From assembly GCF_025979885.1 (NCBI RefSeq), contig NZ_CP110139.1, forward strand, positions 868,001 through 932,000: a DNA stretch of 64,000 nt. Reading direction: 5' to 3'. Every line of letters starts with the position of its first letter. The stretch's first letter is position 1. Made by a program: the position numbers and the translations under genes. Positions 17,163 to 27,130 of the stretch are shown one piece after another. Source of the stretch: Hymenobacter sp. YIM 151500-1 (GTDB lineage: Bacteria; Bacteroidota; Bacteroidia; Cytophagales; Hymenobacteraceae). The notes under the pieces were generated by a model that was not told where the DNA came from, ran no database searches, and saw only the letters and a program-made list of their open reading frames with translations.

Positions 17163-17948
17163 TTATCCCAGTACCTCGTTCAGCAGCCCGGCCAGCCGGA
17201 TACCGGCCTCGGTGATGCGCTGGCGGAGCAGCTCGGCGTGGGCCGGGTAGTAGCGGTAGTCGATGTCGGTGTCGGTGGGAGCTTCCTGGTAGAGCTTTTC
17301 GCTGGCCTGGTACGACTCCCACAGCCACTGGTCGGCCGGGGCGGCTTGCAGGGCGCGCACCTGGCGGCGGCGCAGGCGCTGGTCGTACTGCTGGGCCATT
17401 TCGGTGTAGGTCAGGCCCTGGTAGTCGATGAGGCCACTGTCCCAGAGGCTGTGCAGGTTGGTGTCCTTACCGCGGTACTTCACCTTGATGTCGTTGCCAC
17501 CCTTGTCTTCGGCGTGGCCCGCGTGCAGGGGCTGGTGCACGTCGCCGACGATGTGCACCACAAACTTCAGAGCCATGATGCGCTCAGCCTGGGTTTTGCC
17601 CGAATCGGTCAGCTCCCGCAGCTTGGCTTGCAGCATGTTGTAGGCGTTGGGTTCGGTCTGGCTCTTGAGCTGCTGCCGGTACTGCTCCTGGCTCAGGCCC
17701 GAAGGGGTGTTGACGTAGTGCCAGGGGCCAGTTTCCTTGAACTCGGGGTAGGGGCGCACCTCATCGGCCCAGGTACTCACCAGCGGAAGGCTTTCGGTGC
17801 CCAGCAGGCGCTGGATTTCCCGCTTAGCGCGGCGGCTGAGGTGTTGTTCGGCAATTTTACCAACGGCGCGGTGCCCATCCACACCCCAGGCCCAGGAGGC
17901 CAGCGGGCTGAGCACGCACAGCAGCAGCGGCAGAAGACGCTTGCGCAT
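17163..17948 (-). CDS. S1/P1 family nuclease
   Basis: A 261-residue zinc-dependent nuclease that degrades single-stranded nucleic acid, exported by a signal peptide (MRKRLLPLLLCVLSPLASWA). The mature chain begins with Trp21, which in this family ligates zinc through its free amino group, followed by GVDGHRAVG with His26. Further zinc ligands are visible: the Asp in STWADEVR, the His in GPWHYVN, the HxxxD of VVHIVGDVHQPLHAGH, and HSLWDSGLID. The length matches bacterial S1/P1 members. It probably acts in the periplasm or outside the cell, in nucleic acid scavenging. The gene is monocistronic. Confidence 0.93.
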   Translation of the reverse strand: MRKRLLPLLLCVLSPLASWAWGVDGHRAVGKIAEQHLSRRAKREIQRLLGTESLPLVSTWADEVRPYPEFKETGPWHYVNTPSGLSQEQYRQQLKSQTEPNAYNMLQAKLRELTDSGKTQAERIMALKFVVHIVGDVHQPLHAGHAEDKGGNDIKVKYRGKDTNLHSLWDSGLIDYQGLTYTEMAQQYDQRLRRRQVRALQAAPADQWLWESYQASEKLYQEAPTDTDIDYRYYPAHAELLRQRITEAGIRLAGLLNEVLG

Positions 17949-18025
17949 AAGAGGGGAAAAGGTAAGAGAAAAGAGTGCTAAAAGTGAATTCTATACTCTA
18001 GGTTGCAGAGTAAACATTCAGTCAA

Positions 18026-18397
18026 ATGTACCGGGAAAAATACGCTCAGAGAAGGGCCATCCAATTATTTGCCCAAGGAAAAGACCGGACCGAGATTTTA
18101 AATATGCTCGCGGAGGAAGGGGCCAGCTCAGACCAGTTAGAGACATTGGCCGATAAATACCAGAATATGCACCTTCTGCTGACACGCGAAGATGCTAAGC
18201 GGCAGTTGAAAGTGGCTGGAATGCTCAAAACTATTGGCGCGGTTTTCTTAATATGTGGCGTATTGCTCACTCTACTTAGCCAGTTTTATTTTGCTGATGG
18301 ATCATACTTGGTGTACTATAGTCTAATCGGTTTCGGTATCGGTTTACTTATCAAAGGCAGTTTAGACAAGAAAGCGGCTACTCAACAACTCACCTGA
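18026..18397 (+). CDS. Small membrane protein of unknown function
   Basis: A 123-residue protein. Residues 1-60 are a charged, probably helical segment (YREKYAQRRAIQLFAQGKDRTEILNMLAEEG), and two membrane helices follow (about 68-86 TIGAVFLICGVLLTLLSQF and 92-110 YLVYYSLIGFGIGLLIKG), with a short polar tail. The codon use is more AT-rich than its neighbours, which may indicate recent acquisition. No family is recognised. It diverges from the nuclease gene, with a 77-bp gap, and converges on pckA. Confidence 0.6.
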   Translation: MYREKYAQRRAIQLFAQGKDRTEILNMLAEEGASSDQLETLADKYQNMHLLLTREDAKRQLKVAGMLKTIGAVFLICGVLLTLLSQFYFADGSYLVYYSLIGFGIGLLIKGSLDKKAATQQLT

Positions 18398-18406
18398 CAA
18401 AAACCA

Positions 18407-18443
18407 ACAAAAAGCCCCGCCGGCTAATAGCCAGCGGGGCTTC
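18407..18443 (-). terminator. Terminator of pckA (shared with convergent gene)
   Basis: AAGCCCCGCCGGCT/AGCCAGCGGGGCTT hairpin, with TTTTTGTTGG on the minus strand. It belongs to a recurring hairpin type also seen at 21814 and 22170. Confidence 0.85.
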
Positions 18444-18462
18444 TAAACTTTAAGCTACCAAA

Positions 18463-20085
18463 TTACACCCCAGCCGCCACGGCCACCTTGGGGGCGCCGG
18501 CCAGGATTTCATCGTTGGCGAAGTCGGCGAACTTCTGGAAGTTCTGCACGAACTTCTCGGCCAGCGAAGCAGCCGTTTTGTCGTAGGCTTCTTTGTCGGC
18601 CCAGGTGTTGCGCGGGTCCAGGATGGTGGTGGGTACGCCGGGCACGGCGGCCGGCATTTCCACGCCGAATACCGGGTGCTTCACAAATTCCACTTCGTTC
18701 AGCTCGCCGTTCAGGGCGGCCGTAATCATGGCGCGGGTGTAGCCCAGCTTCATGCGGGAGCCCACGCCGTAGGAGCCGCCCGACCAGCCCGTATTCACCA
18801 GCCACACGTTCACATCGGGGTGCTCCTCCATTTTCTGGCCCAGCATCTCGGCGTAGCGGGTAGGGTGCAGAGGCAGAAACACCTGGCCGAAGCAAGCCGA
18901 GAAGGTCGTTTGGGGCTCGGTAATGCCCATTTCGGTGCCCGCCACCTTGGCCGTGTAGCCCGACATGAAGTGGTACATGGCGTGGCTCTTGTCCAGCTTG
19001 CTGATGGGCGGCAGCACCCCAAAGGCATCGGCCGTCAGGAAGAAGATGTTCTTGGGCGAGTCGGCCACCGACGGCTCAATGGCATTCGGGATGTAGTGGA
19101 TGGGGTAGGCCGTCCGGGTGTTTTCCGTCACCGACTTGTTGGCGTAGTCCACCGTGTGAGTGCCGGGCTTGAAGCGCGTATTCTCTACGATGGAGCCAAA
19201 CTTGATGGCGTTCCAGATTTCGGGCTCCTTCTCCTGGCTCAGGTCGATGACCTTAGCATAGCAGCCGCCCTCGAAGTTGAAGATGCCCGCCTCCGGGGTC
19301 CAGCCGTGCTCGTCGTCGCCGATAAGGCCGCGGTTGGGGTCGGCCGACAGGGTGGTTTTGCCTGTGCCCGAGAGGCCGAAGAAGATGGCCGTGTCGCCGT
19401 CGCGGCCCACGTTAGCGGAGCAGTGCATGGGCAGGGTGTTTTTCTCGTGGGGCAGCAGGTAGTTGAGCACTCCAAAAATGCCCTTCTTCATCTCCCCGGC
19501 GTAGCCCGTGCCGCCAATCAGAATCATCTTCTTCGAGAAGTTCAGGATGGCGAAGTTCTTCTGGCGGGTGCCGTCCACGGCCGGGTCAGCCTCGAAGCCG
19601 GGGGCGCAGATGATGCTGAAGTCGGGCGTCCAGCTCGTGTCAGCGCCTTCGGCAGGGCGCAGGAACATGTTGTAGCAGAACAGGTTGTGCCAAGCCAGCT
19701 CGTTTACTACGCGCAGCTTCAACTCGTAGTCGGGGTTGGCGCCGGCGTAGGCCTCGCGCACGTACAGCTCCTTGTCTTCCAGGTACTGCACCATTTTGCG
19801 GTGCAGCTGGTCAAACTTGTCGGCGTCGAAGGGAATGTTGATGTCGCCCCACCACACCGTGTCCTCCGTGTTGGCGTCGCGCACCACAAACCGGTCTTTG
19901 GGGGAGCGGCCGGTAAAGGCACCGGTGTCGGCCATGAGGGCGCCGGTGTCAGTGAGCGTGCCTTCGCCGCGACGCAGGGCTTCTTCCACCAGCTCGGCGG
20001 GAGTAAGGTTGAGGTGTACCTTGGCGGCCTGCGAAAAACCTAAAGGCTGGAGACGTGGGAGGGCGTTGGCGACGGAGTCCATCAT
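18463..20085 (-). CDS. pckA: Phosphoenolpyruvate carboxykinase (ATP)
   Basis: A 540-residue enzyme that converts oxaloacetate plus ATP to phosphoenolpyruvate and CO2, the entry step of gluconeogenesis in the cytoplasm. The motifs are all present: TGRSPKDRF for substrate binding near the N-terminus, GTGYAGEMKKG, the P-loop GLSGTGKTTLSADP, the metal site LIGDDEHGW, ENTRTAYPI, and the C-terminal WLVNTGWSGGSYGVGSRMKL. The length fits the ATP-dependent family rather than the GTP-dependent one. Two adjacent ATGs (20085 and 20082) could serve as the start. A TATTTTTG -7 box lies about 50 bp upstream. Confidence 0.98.
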   Translation of the reverse strand: MMDSVANALPRLQPLGFSQAAKVHLNLTPAELVEEALRRGEGTLTDTGALMADTGAFTGRSPKDRFVVRDANTEDTVWWGDINIPFDADKFDQLHRKMVQYLEDKELYVREAYAGANPDYELKLRVVNELAWHNLFCYNMFLRPAEGADTSWTPDFSIICAPGFEADPAVDGTRQKNFAILNFSKKMILIGGTGYAGEMKKGIFGVLNYLLPHEKNTLPMHCSANVGRDGDTAIFFGLSGTGKTTLSADPNRGLIGDDEHGWTPEAGIFNFEGGCYAKVIDLSQEKEPEIWNAIKFGSIVENTRFKPGTHTVDYANKSVTENTRTAYPIHYIPNAIEPSVADSPKNIFFLTADAFGVLPPISKLDKSHAMYHFMSGYTAKVAGTEMGITEPQTTFSACFGQVFLPLHPTRYAEMLGQKMEEHPDVNVWLVNTGWSGGSYGVGSRMKLGYTRAMITAALNGELNEVEFVKHPVFGVEMPAAVPGVPTTILDPRNTWADKEAYDKTAASLAEKFVQNFQKFADFANDEILAGAPKVAVAAGV

Positions 20086-20134
20086 AAAGCCAAAATGGGA
20101 ATTAGGGGTGGGTGGGAAAAGGGAATTTTTGCAA

Positions 20135-20142
20135 CAAAAATA
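20135..20142 (-). promoter_or_regulatory. Candidate -7 box for pckA
   Basis: TATTTTTG on the minus strand matches TAnnTTTG, 50 bp before the start codon. The -33 element is not clear. Confidence 0.45.
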
Positions 20143-20344
20143 GACAAAAACCCGACCTGCGCACTGGAAAGCGGAAAATATAGCGAATATTCGCTAGGCC
20201 AAGCTAAGCACTGGAATGTTGCTGCACCGCGCAAACGCAGGGCTCTGGCACAGGGTTAGGAATCTTTTGTAGCTTTACCAAGCTCCGCACGGTAGTTGCC
20301 GGCGGTTTTTTTGTTTCCCTCCATTTCTCAATTCTTCTCCCTAC

Positions 20345-21769
20345 ATGCAAACTGCATCCGCTGTCAGTGAGCAGCCAGCCACCCGGCAAGGGCACCCGCC
20401 CGGACTTTATCTGCTTTTCTTCACCGAAATGTGGGAACGGTTCAGCTACTACGGCATGCGTGGTTTGCTGGTGTTGTACCTGACCAAAACTGCTCTGGAA
20501 GGTGGGTTGGGTATTCCCGAAGCCAGCGCCTCGCTTATCTATGGCTACTTCACGGGCTTCGTGTATTTCACCCCCATTATTGGCGGCTGGCTGGCCGACA
20601 AGTACATTGGGCAGCGCCGGGCCATTCTGGCGGGAGGTATTCTGATGGCCCTGGGGCAGATGTTTTTGTTTATGCAGCCTTCCTTATCGACGCAGGCCGC
20701 CGCGTTTGGTATGCCCTGGCCTACCATGATGGGCCTGCTGCTGCTCATCATTGGTAATGGCTTCTTCAAGCCTAATATTTCTACCATTGTGGGCAAGCTC
20801 TACCAGCAGGGCGACCCGCTGCGCGACGCAGCCTTCACCATTTTCTACATGGGCATCAACGCCGGCGCGTTCCTGGCCCCGCTGGTGTGCGGCTACCTGG
20901 CCGAGAACCTGTTTGCCACCAAAAACGCCGCCGGTGTTATTACCAACTACGGCTTCCGCTACGGCTTCCTGGCCGCCGGCATCGGCATGATTCTCGGACA
21001 GCTGGCCTTTAACCTGCTGGGGCGCAAGTACCTCGGCGACGTGGGTATGTACCCCGAAGGCCAGGGCCAGGACGGCTCAACTACGGCGGCCGTGAAGCAG
21101 CCGCTGACCAAGGAAGAAACCGACCGCATGGCTGTTATCTTCATTATCACGCTGTTTGTGGTGTTCTTCTGGGCTGGCTTTGAGCAAGCTGGCTCGTCGC
21201 TCACCCTCTACACCGATAAGTATATCGACCGGGAAGTGTTTGGCTTCCTGATTCCAACCTCGTGGTTTCAGTCCGTAAACCCCGGCTTTATTGTACTGTT
21301 GGGGGCGCCGGTGGCAGCGCTTTGGATGAACCTGAGCCGCCGCGGCAAAGACCTGAGCATTCCTGTGAAAATGGGCTTGGGTATGGTATTGTTGGGCGTG
21401 GGCTTTCTGTTTATGGTAGGGGCCGTATTGCAGCGGGGCGGCGACGTAGCCGACCAAAGCATCAAAGCCAGCCTATTGTGGCTGCTAGCTACCTACCTTT
21501 TCCACACCATCGGCGAGCTGTGTTTGTCGCCCATTGGCCTGTCCATGGTGTCGCGCCTCTCGCCGCCGGCCCTGACCTCCATGCTCATGGGCGTGTGGTT
21601 CCTGGCGCCCTTCGTAGCCCAGATTGCCGGGGGCTATATTGCTGCCTACGTCGAAGAGCTGGGCGCCCTGAAAGTATTCGGCTTGATTGCCGGCTTCGTA
21701 ATTCTGGCTGGCCTGATATTGATTGCTATTGCCCGCAAGCTGTTCCGTATGATGCACGGCCGCGGCTAA
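20345..21769 (+). CDS. POT family proton-coupled peptide transporter
   Basis: A 474-residue inner-membrane transporter that takes up di- and tripeptides with protons. The first helix carries the family signature EMWERFSYYGMRGLLVLYL (ExxERFxYYG); a PTR2-type loop NGFFKPNISTIVGKLY and FYMGINAGAFLAPL follow. About 12-14 hydrophobic segments are visible, including a pair around VIFIITLFVVFFWAGFEQAGSSL. Later helices include GELCLSPIGLSMVSRLSP, also a POT hallmark. The length is typical. The gene is monocistronic, diverging from pckA across 260 bp that should hold both promoters. Confidence 0.96.
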   Translation: MQTASAVSEQPATRQGHPPGLYLLFFTEMWERFSYYGMRGLLVLYLTKTALEGGLGIPEASASLIYGYFTGFVYFTPIIGGWLADKYIGQRRAILAGGILMALGQMFLFMQPSLSTQAAAFGMPWPTMMGLLLLIIGNGFFKPNISTIVGKLYQQGDPLRDAAFTIFYMGINAGAFLAPLVCGYLAENLFATKNAAGVITNYGFRYGFLAAGIGMILGQLAFNLLGRKYLGDVGMYPEGQGQDGSTTAAVKQPLTKEETDRMAVIFIITLFVVFFWAGFEQAGSSLTLYTDKYIDREVFGFLIPTSWFQSVNPGFIVLLGAPVAALWMNLSRRGKDLSIPVKMGLGMVLLGVGFLFMVGAVLQRGGDVADQSIKASLLWLLATYLFHTIGELCLSPIGLSMVSRLSPPALTSMLMGVWFLAPFVAQIAGGYIAAYVEELGALKVFGLIAGFVILAGLILIAIARKLFRMMHGRG

Positions 21770-21813
21770 ATCATCGGTTGTCGCTGATTTTTGCGTTGAT
21801 TCTGACATAAGCT

Positions 21814-21847
21814 AAAAGCCCCGCTGGCAATAGCCAGTGGGGCTTTT
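21814..21847 (+). terminator. Terminator of the peptide transporter gene
   Basis: AAAAGCCCCGCTGGC/GCCAGTGGGGCTTTTT hairpin with a T-run, 44 bp after the stop. Confidence 0.9.
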
Positions 21848-21892
21848 TGGCACTGGTGTGATGCCACGACTTTTCTCAAGCGGTTGCTAGAC

Positions 21893-22125
21893 CGTCATGC
21901 CGAGCCCCGCGAAGCATCTTACTTGTTGAGTATATGGCGCATCAAGCCAGGGTGCGCAGCCGGAGCCGAACCGCAGGAAGGTGAAGCCAAGCAGCTCTAC
22001 TGCTTTGTCCTCACGATATAAGATTAGCCCGCGGTAGAGATGCTTCGACAAGCTCAGCACGACCGTTAGCTTGGCAACATCAGCACGCGAGATGCTTCGG
22101 CAAGCGGACGGCAGATGGAGCAGGA
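21893..22125. repeat. Degenerate GTCATGC/GAAGCATC intergenic repeat region
   Basis: Contains CCGTCATGCCGAGC, GCGAAGCATCTTACT, AGATGCTTCGACAAGCTCAGCACGAC and CGAGATGCTTCGGCAAGCGGA. These are partial inverted copies of the GTCATGCTGAGC / GATGCTTCG family that also occurs at 30703-30905. No gene is seen in this gap. Confidence 0.5.
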
Positions 22126-22169
22126 TGGGCTGAGGTAGTCTGGACGATTTGCCGAACAACTTTATAGGC

Positions 22170-22206
22170 AAAAAGCCCCGCTGGCGCGTAGCCAACGGGG
22201 CTTTTT
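22170..22206 (-). terminator. Terminator of groEL
   Basis: AAAAAGCCCCGCTGGC/GCCAACGGGGCTTTTT hairpin, 53 bp beyond the groEL stop, with a T-run on the minus strand. Confidence 0.9.
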
Positions 22207-22258
22207 ATTAACGTCTGAATCGGCGTACTCAACGCAGAATCAGCGGCAATCGGTGATT

Positions 22259-23908
<1,650 letters not shown>

Positions 23909-23947
23909 TTATTCGGGTTTGTAGATTCTTAGAGAGAAAGAAAAGCT

Positions 23948-24238
23948 TTAGAGTACGGCGAAGATGTCCGACTCGCGCATGATGAGGTAATCCTGGCCAT
24001 CAACGGTAATCTCGGTGCCGGCATACTTGCCGTAGAGCACCTGGTCGCCCACCTTTACCTGGGGCTGAATAGTGGTACCGTTGTCGGCTACTTTGCCTTC
24101 ACCTACGGCTACCACTTCGCCCCGCTGGGGCTTTTCCTTGGCCGTGTCGGGGATAATGATGCCCGATTTGGTTTTTTCCTCGGCGGCGGCCGGCGCGATG
24201 ATAACGCGGTCTGCCAGCGGTTTCATGCTAAGCGACAT
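23948..24238 (-). CDS. groS: 10 kDa co-chaperonin GroES
   Basis: A 96-residue lid protein for GroEL. The N-terminal [32 protein letters not shown] contains the mobile loop, followed by [10 protein letters not shown] and [17 protein letters not shown]. The start at 24238 ([12 protein letters not shown]) is chosen; starts at 24226, or further upstream to 24313, are possible but the upstream codons look non-coding. It is the first gene of the groES-groEL operon. Its promoter should lie in the roughly 290-bp gap behind the secG terminator. Confidence 0.97.
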   Translation of the reverse strand: MSLSMKPLADRVIIAPAAAEEKTKSGIIIPDTAKEKPQRGEVVAVGEGKVADNGTTIQPQVKVGDQVLYGKYAGTEITVDGQDYLIMRESDIFAVL

Positions 24239-24529
24239 ATTGTACGTTTTGGTTGAAAGGTTTACTTGAACTAAGCGGGTGCCGGCCGTGCTGCACTTCC
24301 CATGCCAGCCCACCTCAACCTGACAGAATGGACGGTTCTGGCGCTTTTTCCGTCAGGATTGCACCCAAAAGCTGTCAGGCGTGGCAGAGGGTGGGCAGGG
24401 CAGAGGCCGACTTGCGCGGCTGTACGCCCGGCTGGCGGCAGGGTTGGGGCGGGCTGCCCACAAAATTCGGGGCTGCCGTTGCCTCCACCGGCGCTGCGGT
24501 AGCTTACAGCCACAATCTCAGGGCAAAAG
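24239..24529. other. Intergenic region upstream of groES
   Basis: No gene is supported here. It must contain the groES promoter on the minus strand. I find no CIRCE palindrome (TTAGCACTC-N9-GAGTGCTAA) and no convincing TTTG/TAnnTTTG pair. Confidence 0.4.
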
Positions 24530-24564
24530 AAAACCGGTGGCTCCCTCAGGAGCCACCGGTTTTT
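24530..24564 (-). terminator. Terminator of the secG operon
   Basis: AAACCGGTGGCTCC/GGAGCCACCGGTTT hairpin with T/A runs on both sides, 25 bp beyond the secG stop. Confidence 0.9.
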
Positions 24565-24588
24565 CGGGAGCAGTCGGTGTTGCTGTCG

Positions 24589-25044
24589 TTAGTTGTTTCG
24601 GTTCGCACCAGAACCGGCATCAGCTGGCTGGGTTGCCGGGGCTGCAGCCGGGGCGGCACTCGGAGCCGACTGCGGCGCGGCACCTGGAGCAGCGGCACCC
24701 GGAGCGCCGGGTGCACCTGGAACAGTAGCACCAGGGGCTGGCGTCGTCGGAACACGGGTTTCGAGGGCTTTCTGCTGATTAACGCTGCGGGCCGGGCCAG
24801 CCTGCGAAGCTCCGCCAATCATGTGGGTACCCATGCTCAGTAGGATCAGGCCTACGGCGAAGCCCCAGGTCAGGCGCTCCAGCAGGTCGCCGGTGCGCTT
24901 CACGCCCATGAGCTGGGCAGCGCCGCCCGCGCCAAACTGGCTGGAGATGCCGCCACCTTTGGGGTTTTGCGCCAGCACCACGAGGCCCAGCAGCAGGCAC
25001 ACGAGCAAAATAAGACCGATGAGGGAATAATACGTGAAAGACAT
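24589..25044 (-). CDS. secG: Preprotein translocase subunit SecG
   Basis: A 151-residue inner-membrane component of the SecYEG translocon. Two membrane helices (about residues 5-25 and 58-77) flank the family motif NPKGGGISSQFGAGGAAQLMGVKRTGDLLERLTW. The rest is an unusually long tail rich in Ala, Pro, Gly and Gln (about residues 95-151), as often seen in Bacteroidota SecG. The gene starts immediately after the stop of the preceding gene with no gap, so translation is probably coupled. Confidence 0.95.
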   Translation of the reverse strand: MSFTYYSLIGLILLVCLLLGLVVLAQNPKGGGISSQFGAGGAAQLMGVKRTGDLLERLTWGFAVGLILLSMGTHMIGGASQAGPARSVNQQKALETRVPTTPAPGATVPGAPGAPGAAAPGAAPQSAPSAAPAAAPATQPADAGSGANRNN

Positions 25045-26403
25045 CTACTCCGAAGGTTGTTGCAATTGTTGGATTTGGGCGGCAAAGTACGCCTTTTTTT
25101 CGGGCTGCCGCTCCATCAGGCGCTCATATATTTCAATGGCCTTGTCGATTTTGCCCTGCCGCACCATAATCGTGGCTAGGCTTTCCGAGGCCAGACCGCC
25201 CCCGGCACTGGTGCTGCGCGCCGACAAATCGGTTTGCTCCTCGGCGGGCAAGGGCACGCCGGCGGGCGTCTTGATGCGGGGTTGGGCTTTCAAAAACCGG
25301 TTGATCAGGTCTAGGGACGAGGCCGTCGGCTTGGGGCGGTGCGCTGCCAGATGAGCCAGCAGCAGCGCATCGGGCTCGAAAAAGGCGTCGGCCGGGAGGT
25401 TGAGCGTGTAGCCATCGTCGTGGAGCTGCAAGTCGTAGCCGAGGCGGCTGCCAGCGCCCAGGGCGTAGCCCAGGTCGGAATCAGCCCGGAAGGGGGCCGT
25501 GACGATGGGCGGGGCGGAAGCCAAAACGGGCACTTCGGCCGCCTCCTCGTCCAAGCCAGGCAGCTGGTACACCGGCTGGGGCAGCGGGCCGGGCTCCGTC
25601 AGGCCAAACTCAAAGCGCGAGATGCCGGCCTCCACCGGCGGCCGGATGGGCGGCGCTACGGGCGGCAATACATCCTCGTCGGTAGCCGCTTCGGGAGCGG
25701 CTGTCGGCTCAACCAGGGCGGCCTGCTCTGCGGTTTCTGCCGAAGCGGTAAGAGTGGCCGGAGCTTCCGCCTCCTCACTTACTGGTGCTTCCGCCTCTAT
25801 ATTAGCTTCCCAATCTGAAGCCAGCTCAACGAGGTCAGAAGCTGGGCCTTTTGCGGCGGCCGGCGCCTCCGGCTGGGTCCGGGCGTCTGCGTCGTCTTCG
25901 GCTACGGCGTCCACAACGAGCGGCTCCGGGGAAGCGGAAAAGACAACAGGTTCCGGCTCAGGTGTGGGCGCCACCGCGAAAAGGTCCGCTTCGGGCGCTG
26001 GCTGGGGCTCAATAGCCTCGCTCTGGCTGGCTGCAACGGGTTCCGTTTCGGGGGCAACAGGGCTGACAGTTGCGGGGGCCGGCCCTGCTGTTGCAAACGC
26101 CTCGTCGGAGGCCGGGGCCGGGGCGTCAGCGGGGGCTGGCGGGTAAGGCTGGGCCGCGACGGGCGTGGAAGCGGGCTGCTCTAAGAGCTGGCGCAGCAGC
26201 TCCCGGTCGGTGGCGTAGGTAGCGGCGCGGCGCAGGCGCTGGCCAGCCAGCATGCTGCCCCGGTCGTGGGCGGCTTTGGCCAGCAGCACGTGCGCCGTCT
26301 GGCAGTACGGAAAGGCGGCCGCCAGCTGTTCCAGCTCCCGCACCTCGGCCTCCGAAATTTCGCCTACGTGGTCGAGGATGTGCAGTAGCGACGCGCGGGT
26401 CAT
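25045..26403 (-). CDS. Conserved hypothetical protein with helical ends and acidic Pro/Ala-rich middle
   Basis: A 452-residue protein conserved in this gene order in Bacteroidota. The N-terminal 80 residues are a helical unit (SLLHILDHVGEISEAEVRELEQLAAAFPYCQTAHVLLAKAAHD). The middle (about 85-290) is a long low-complexity stretch of Ala, Pro, Glu and Val, and the C-terminus (about 370-452) has NRFLKAQPRIKTP followed by a TPR-like pair KIDKAIEIYERLMERQPEKKAYFAAQIQQL. There is no signal peptide or membrane helix. It sits between lptE and secG, directly abutting secG, so an envelope-biogenesis link is plausible, but the function is unknown. Confidence 0.75.
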   Translation of the reverse strand: MTRASLLHILDHVGEISEAEVRELEQLAAAFPYCQTAHVLLAKAAHDRGSMLAGQRLRRAATYATDRELLRQLLEQPASTPVAAQPYPPAPADAPAPASDEAFATAGPAPATVSPVAPETEPVAASQSEAIEPQPAPEADLFAVAPTPEPEPVVFSASPEPLVVDAVAEDDADARTQPEAPAAAKGPASDLVELASDWEANIEAEAPVSEEAEAPATLTASAETAEQAALVEPTAAPEAATDEDVLPPVAPPIRPPVEAGISRFEFGLTEPGPLPQPVYQLPGLDEEAAEVPVLASAPPIVTAPFRADSDLGYALGAGSRLGYDLQLHDDGYTLNLPADAFFEPDALLLAHLAAHRPKPTASSLDLINRFLKAQPRIKTPAGVPLPAEEQTDLSARSTSAGGGLASESLATIMVRQGKIDKAIEIYERLMERQPEKKAYFAAQIQQLQQPSE

Positions 26404-26553
26404 GAGCGTAAGAAGTTAACAATGAGCGGCTACCACAGGCGCCGCCCGGCAATAGGTGAGGAAAGCAGGCTACCAGCCCGAGCGGGGCGGCCCGGCAGTA
26501 GCCTGCAACAATACGGTAATTTGGCCAGGAAACCAGCCCGCAGCGGCCAGAGG

Positions 26554-27084
26554 CTACCAGTTAGCGACGGACTTGTTGAAGGCGTCGGTGATGATGTTGC
26601 GGAACACTTCGCGCAGGGCCACCGGGTCGTTGTTGATGCTGGCAATGTCGCGGGTGGCCGGGAAGTCGCGGGTGCTCTGGAAGGTCTGCTCGAAGTCCTG
26701 CTTGGAGTCCTTGGTATTGGTGAATTTCACCCGCACCTGAATAGTCAGGCGGTTGACGCCGGCCTGGTCCTGCCCGCCGGTCTGCTGAATGGCGGCCGGC
26801 GCGAAATCGTAGGCAATAATCTGGCCCTCAAACTGCAAGTCCCCGTCGCGCGGTGCTTGGCGCAGGGTGGTATTGCGCTGGAAGTAGTCCTTGAAATCCT
26901 CCGTAAACCGCTGCGCCAGAAAGGAAGGGCCGTTGTTGGCGTTGTTGGCGAAGGTGAGAATGGAAATCGTCTTTACCGACGGGTCAATGTTGGTGCCGGT
27001 GAAAGAGTAGACGCCGCAGGCACTGAGGAAGCTGATTAGTAAGCTGCAAGCTACAAGCCGCAAGCCATAAGCTTTAAAATCCAT
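26554..27084 (-). CDS. lptE: LptE family protein (LPS-assembly lipoprotein)
   Basis: A 176-residue outer-membrane lipoprotein that should plug the LptD barrel and help deliver LPS to the surface. The signal peptide (about residues 5-20, LRLVACSLLISFLSAC) ends in a lipobox with Cys20; the mature part (SFTGTNIDPSVKTISILTFANNA, FTEDFKDYFQRNTTLR, and a tail ending NIITDAFNKSVANW) fits the Bacteroidota LptE family. The ATG at 27084 is preferred over 27150 because it gives a normal signal peptide. This start lies in the loop of a perfect 25-bp palindrome (27041-27126), so codons for part of the signal peptide are also a repeat arm. Confidence 0.88.
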   Translation of the reverse strand: MDFKAYGLRLVACSLLISFLSACGVYSFTGTNIDPSVKTISILTFANNANNGPSFLAQRFTEDFKDYFQRNTTLRQAPRDGDLQFEGQIIAYDFAPAAIQQTGGQDQAGVNRLTIQVRVKFTNTKDSKQDFEQTFQSTRDFPATRDIASINNDPVALREVFRNIITDAFNKSVANW

Positions 27085-27126
27085 AAGAACAGAAGCTTGC
27101 AGCTTGCGGCTTGTAGCTTGCAGCTT
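27041..27126. repeat. Perfect 25-bp palindrome flanking the lptE start codon
   Basis: The arms 27041-27065 and 27102-27126 are exact inverted copies. The 36-nt loop contains the lptE ATG (27082-27084), and the inner arm encodes signal-peptide codons. The upstream end lies 5 bp from the stop of the sigma-54 activator. Confidence 0.9.
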
Positions 27127-27130
27127 ATCA

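Noticed and set aside
24239..24529. CIRCE operator upstream of groES
   Set aside because: No TTAGCACTC-N9-GAGTGCTAA-like palindrome could be found on either strand.
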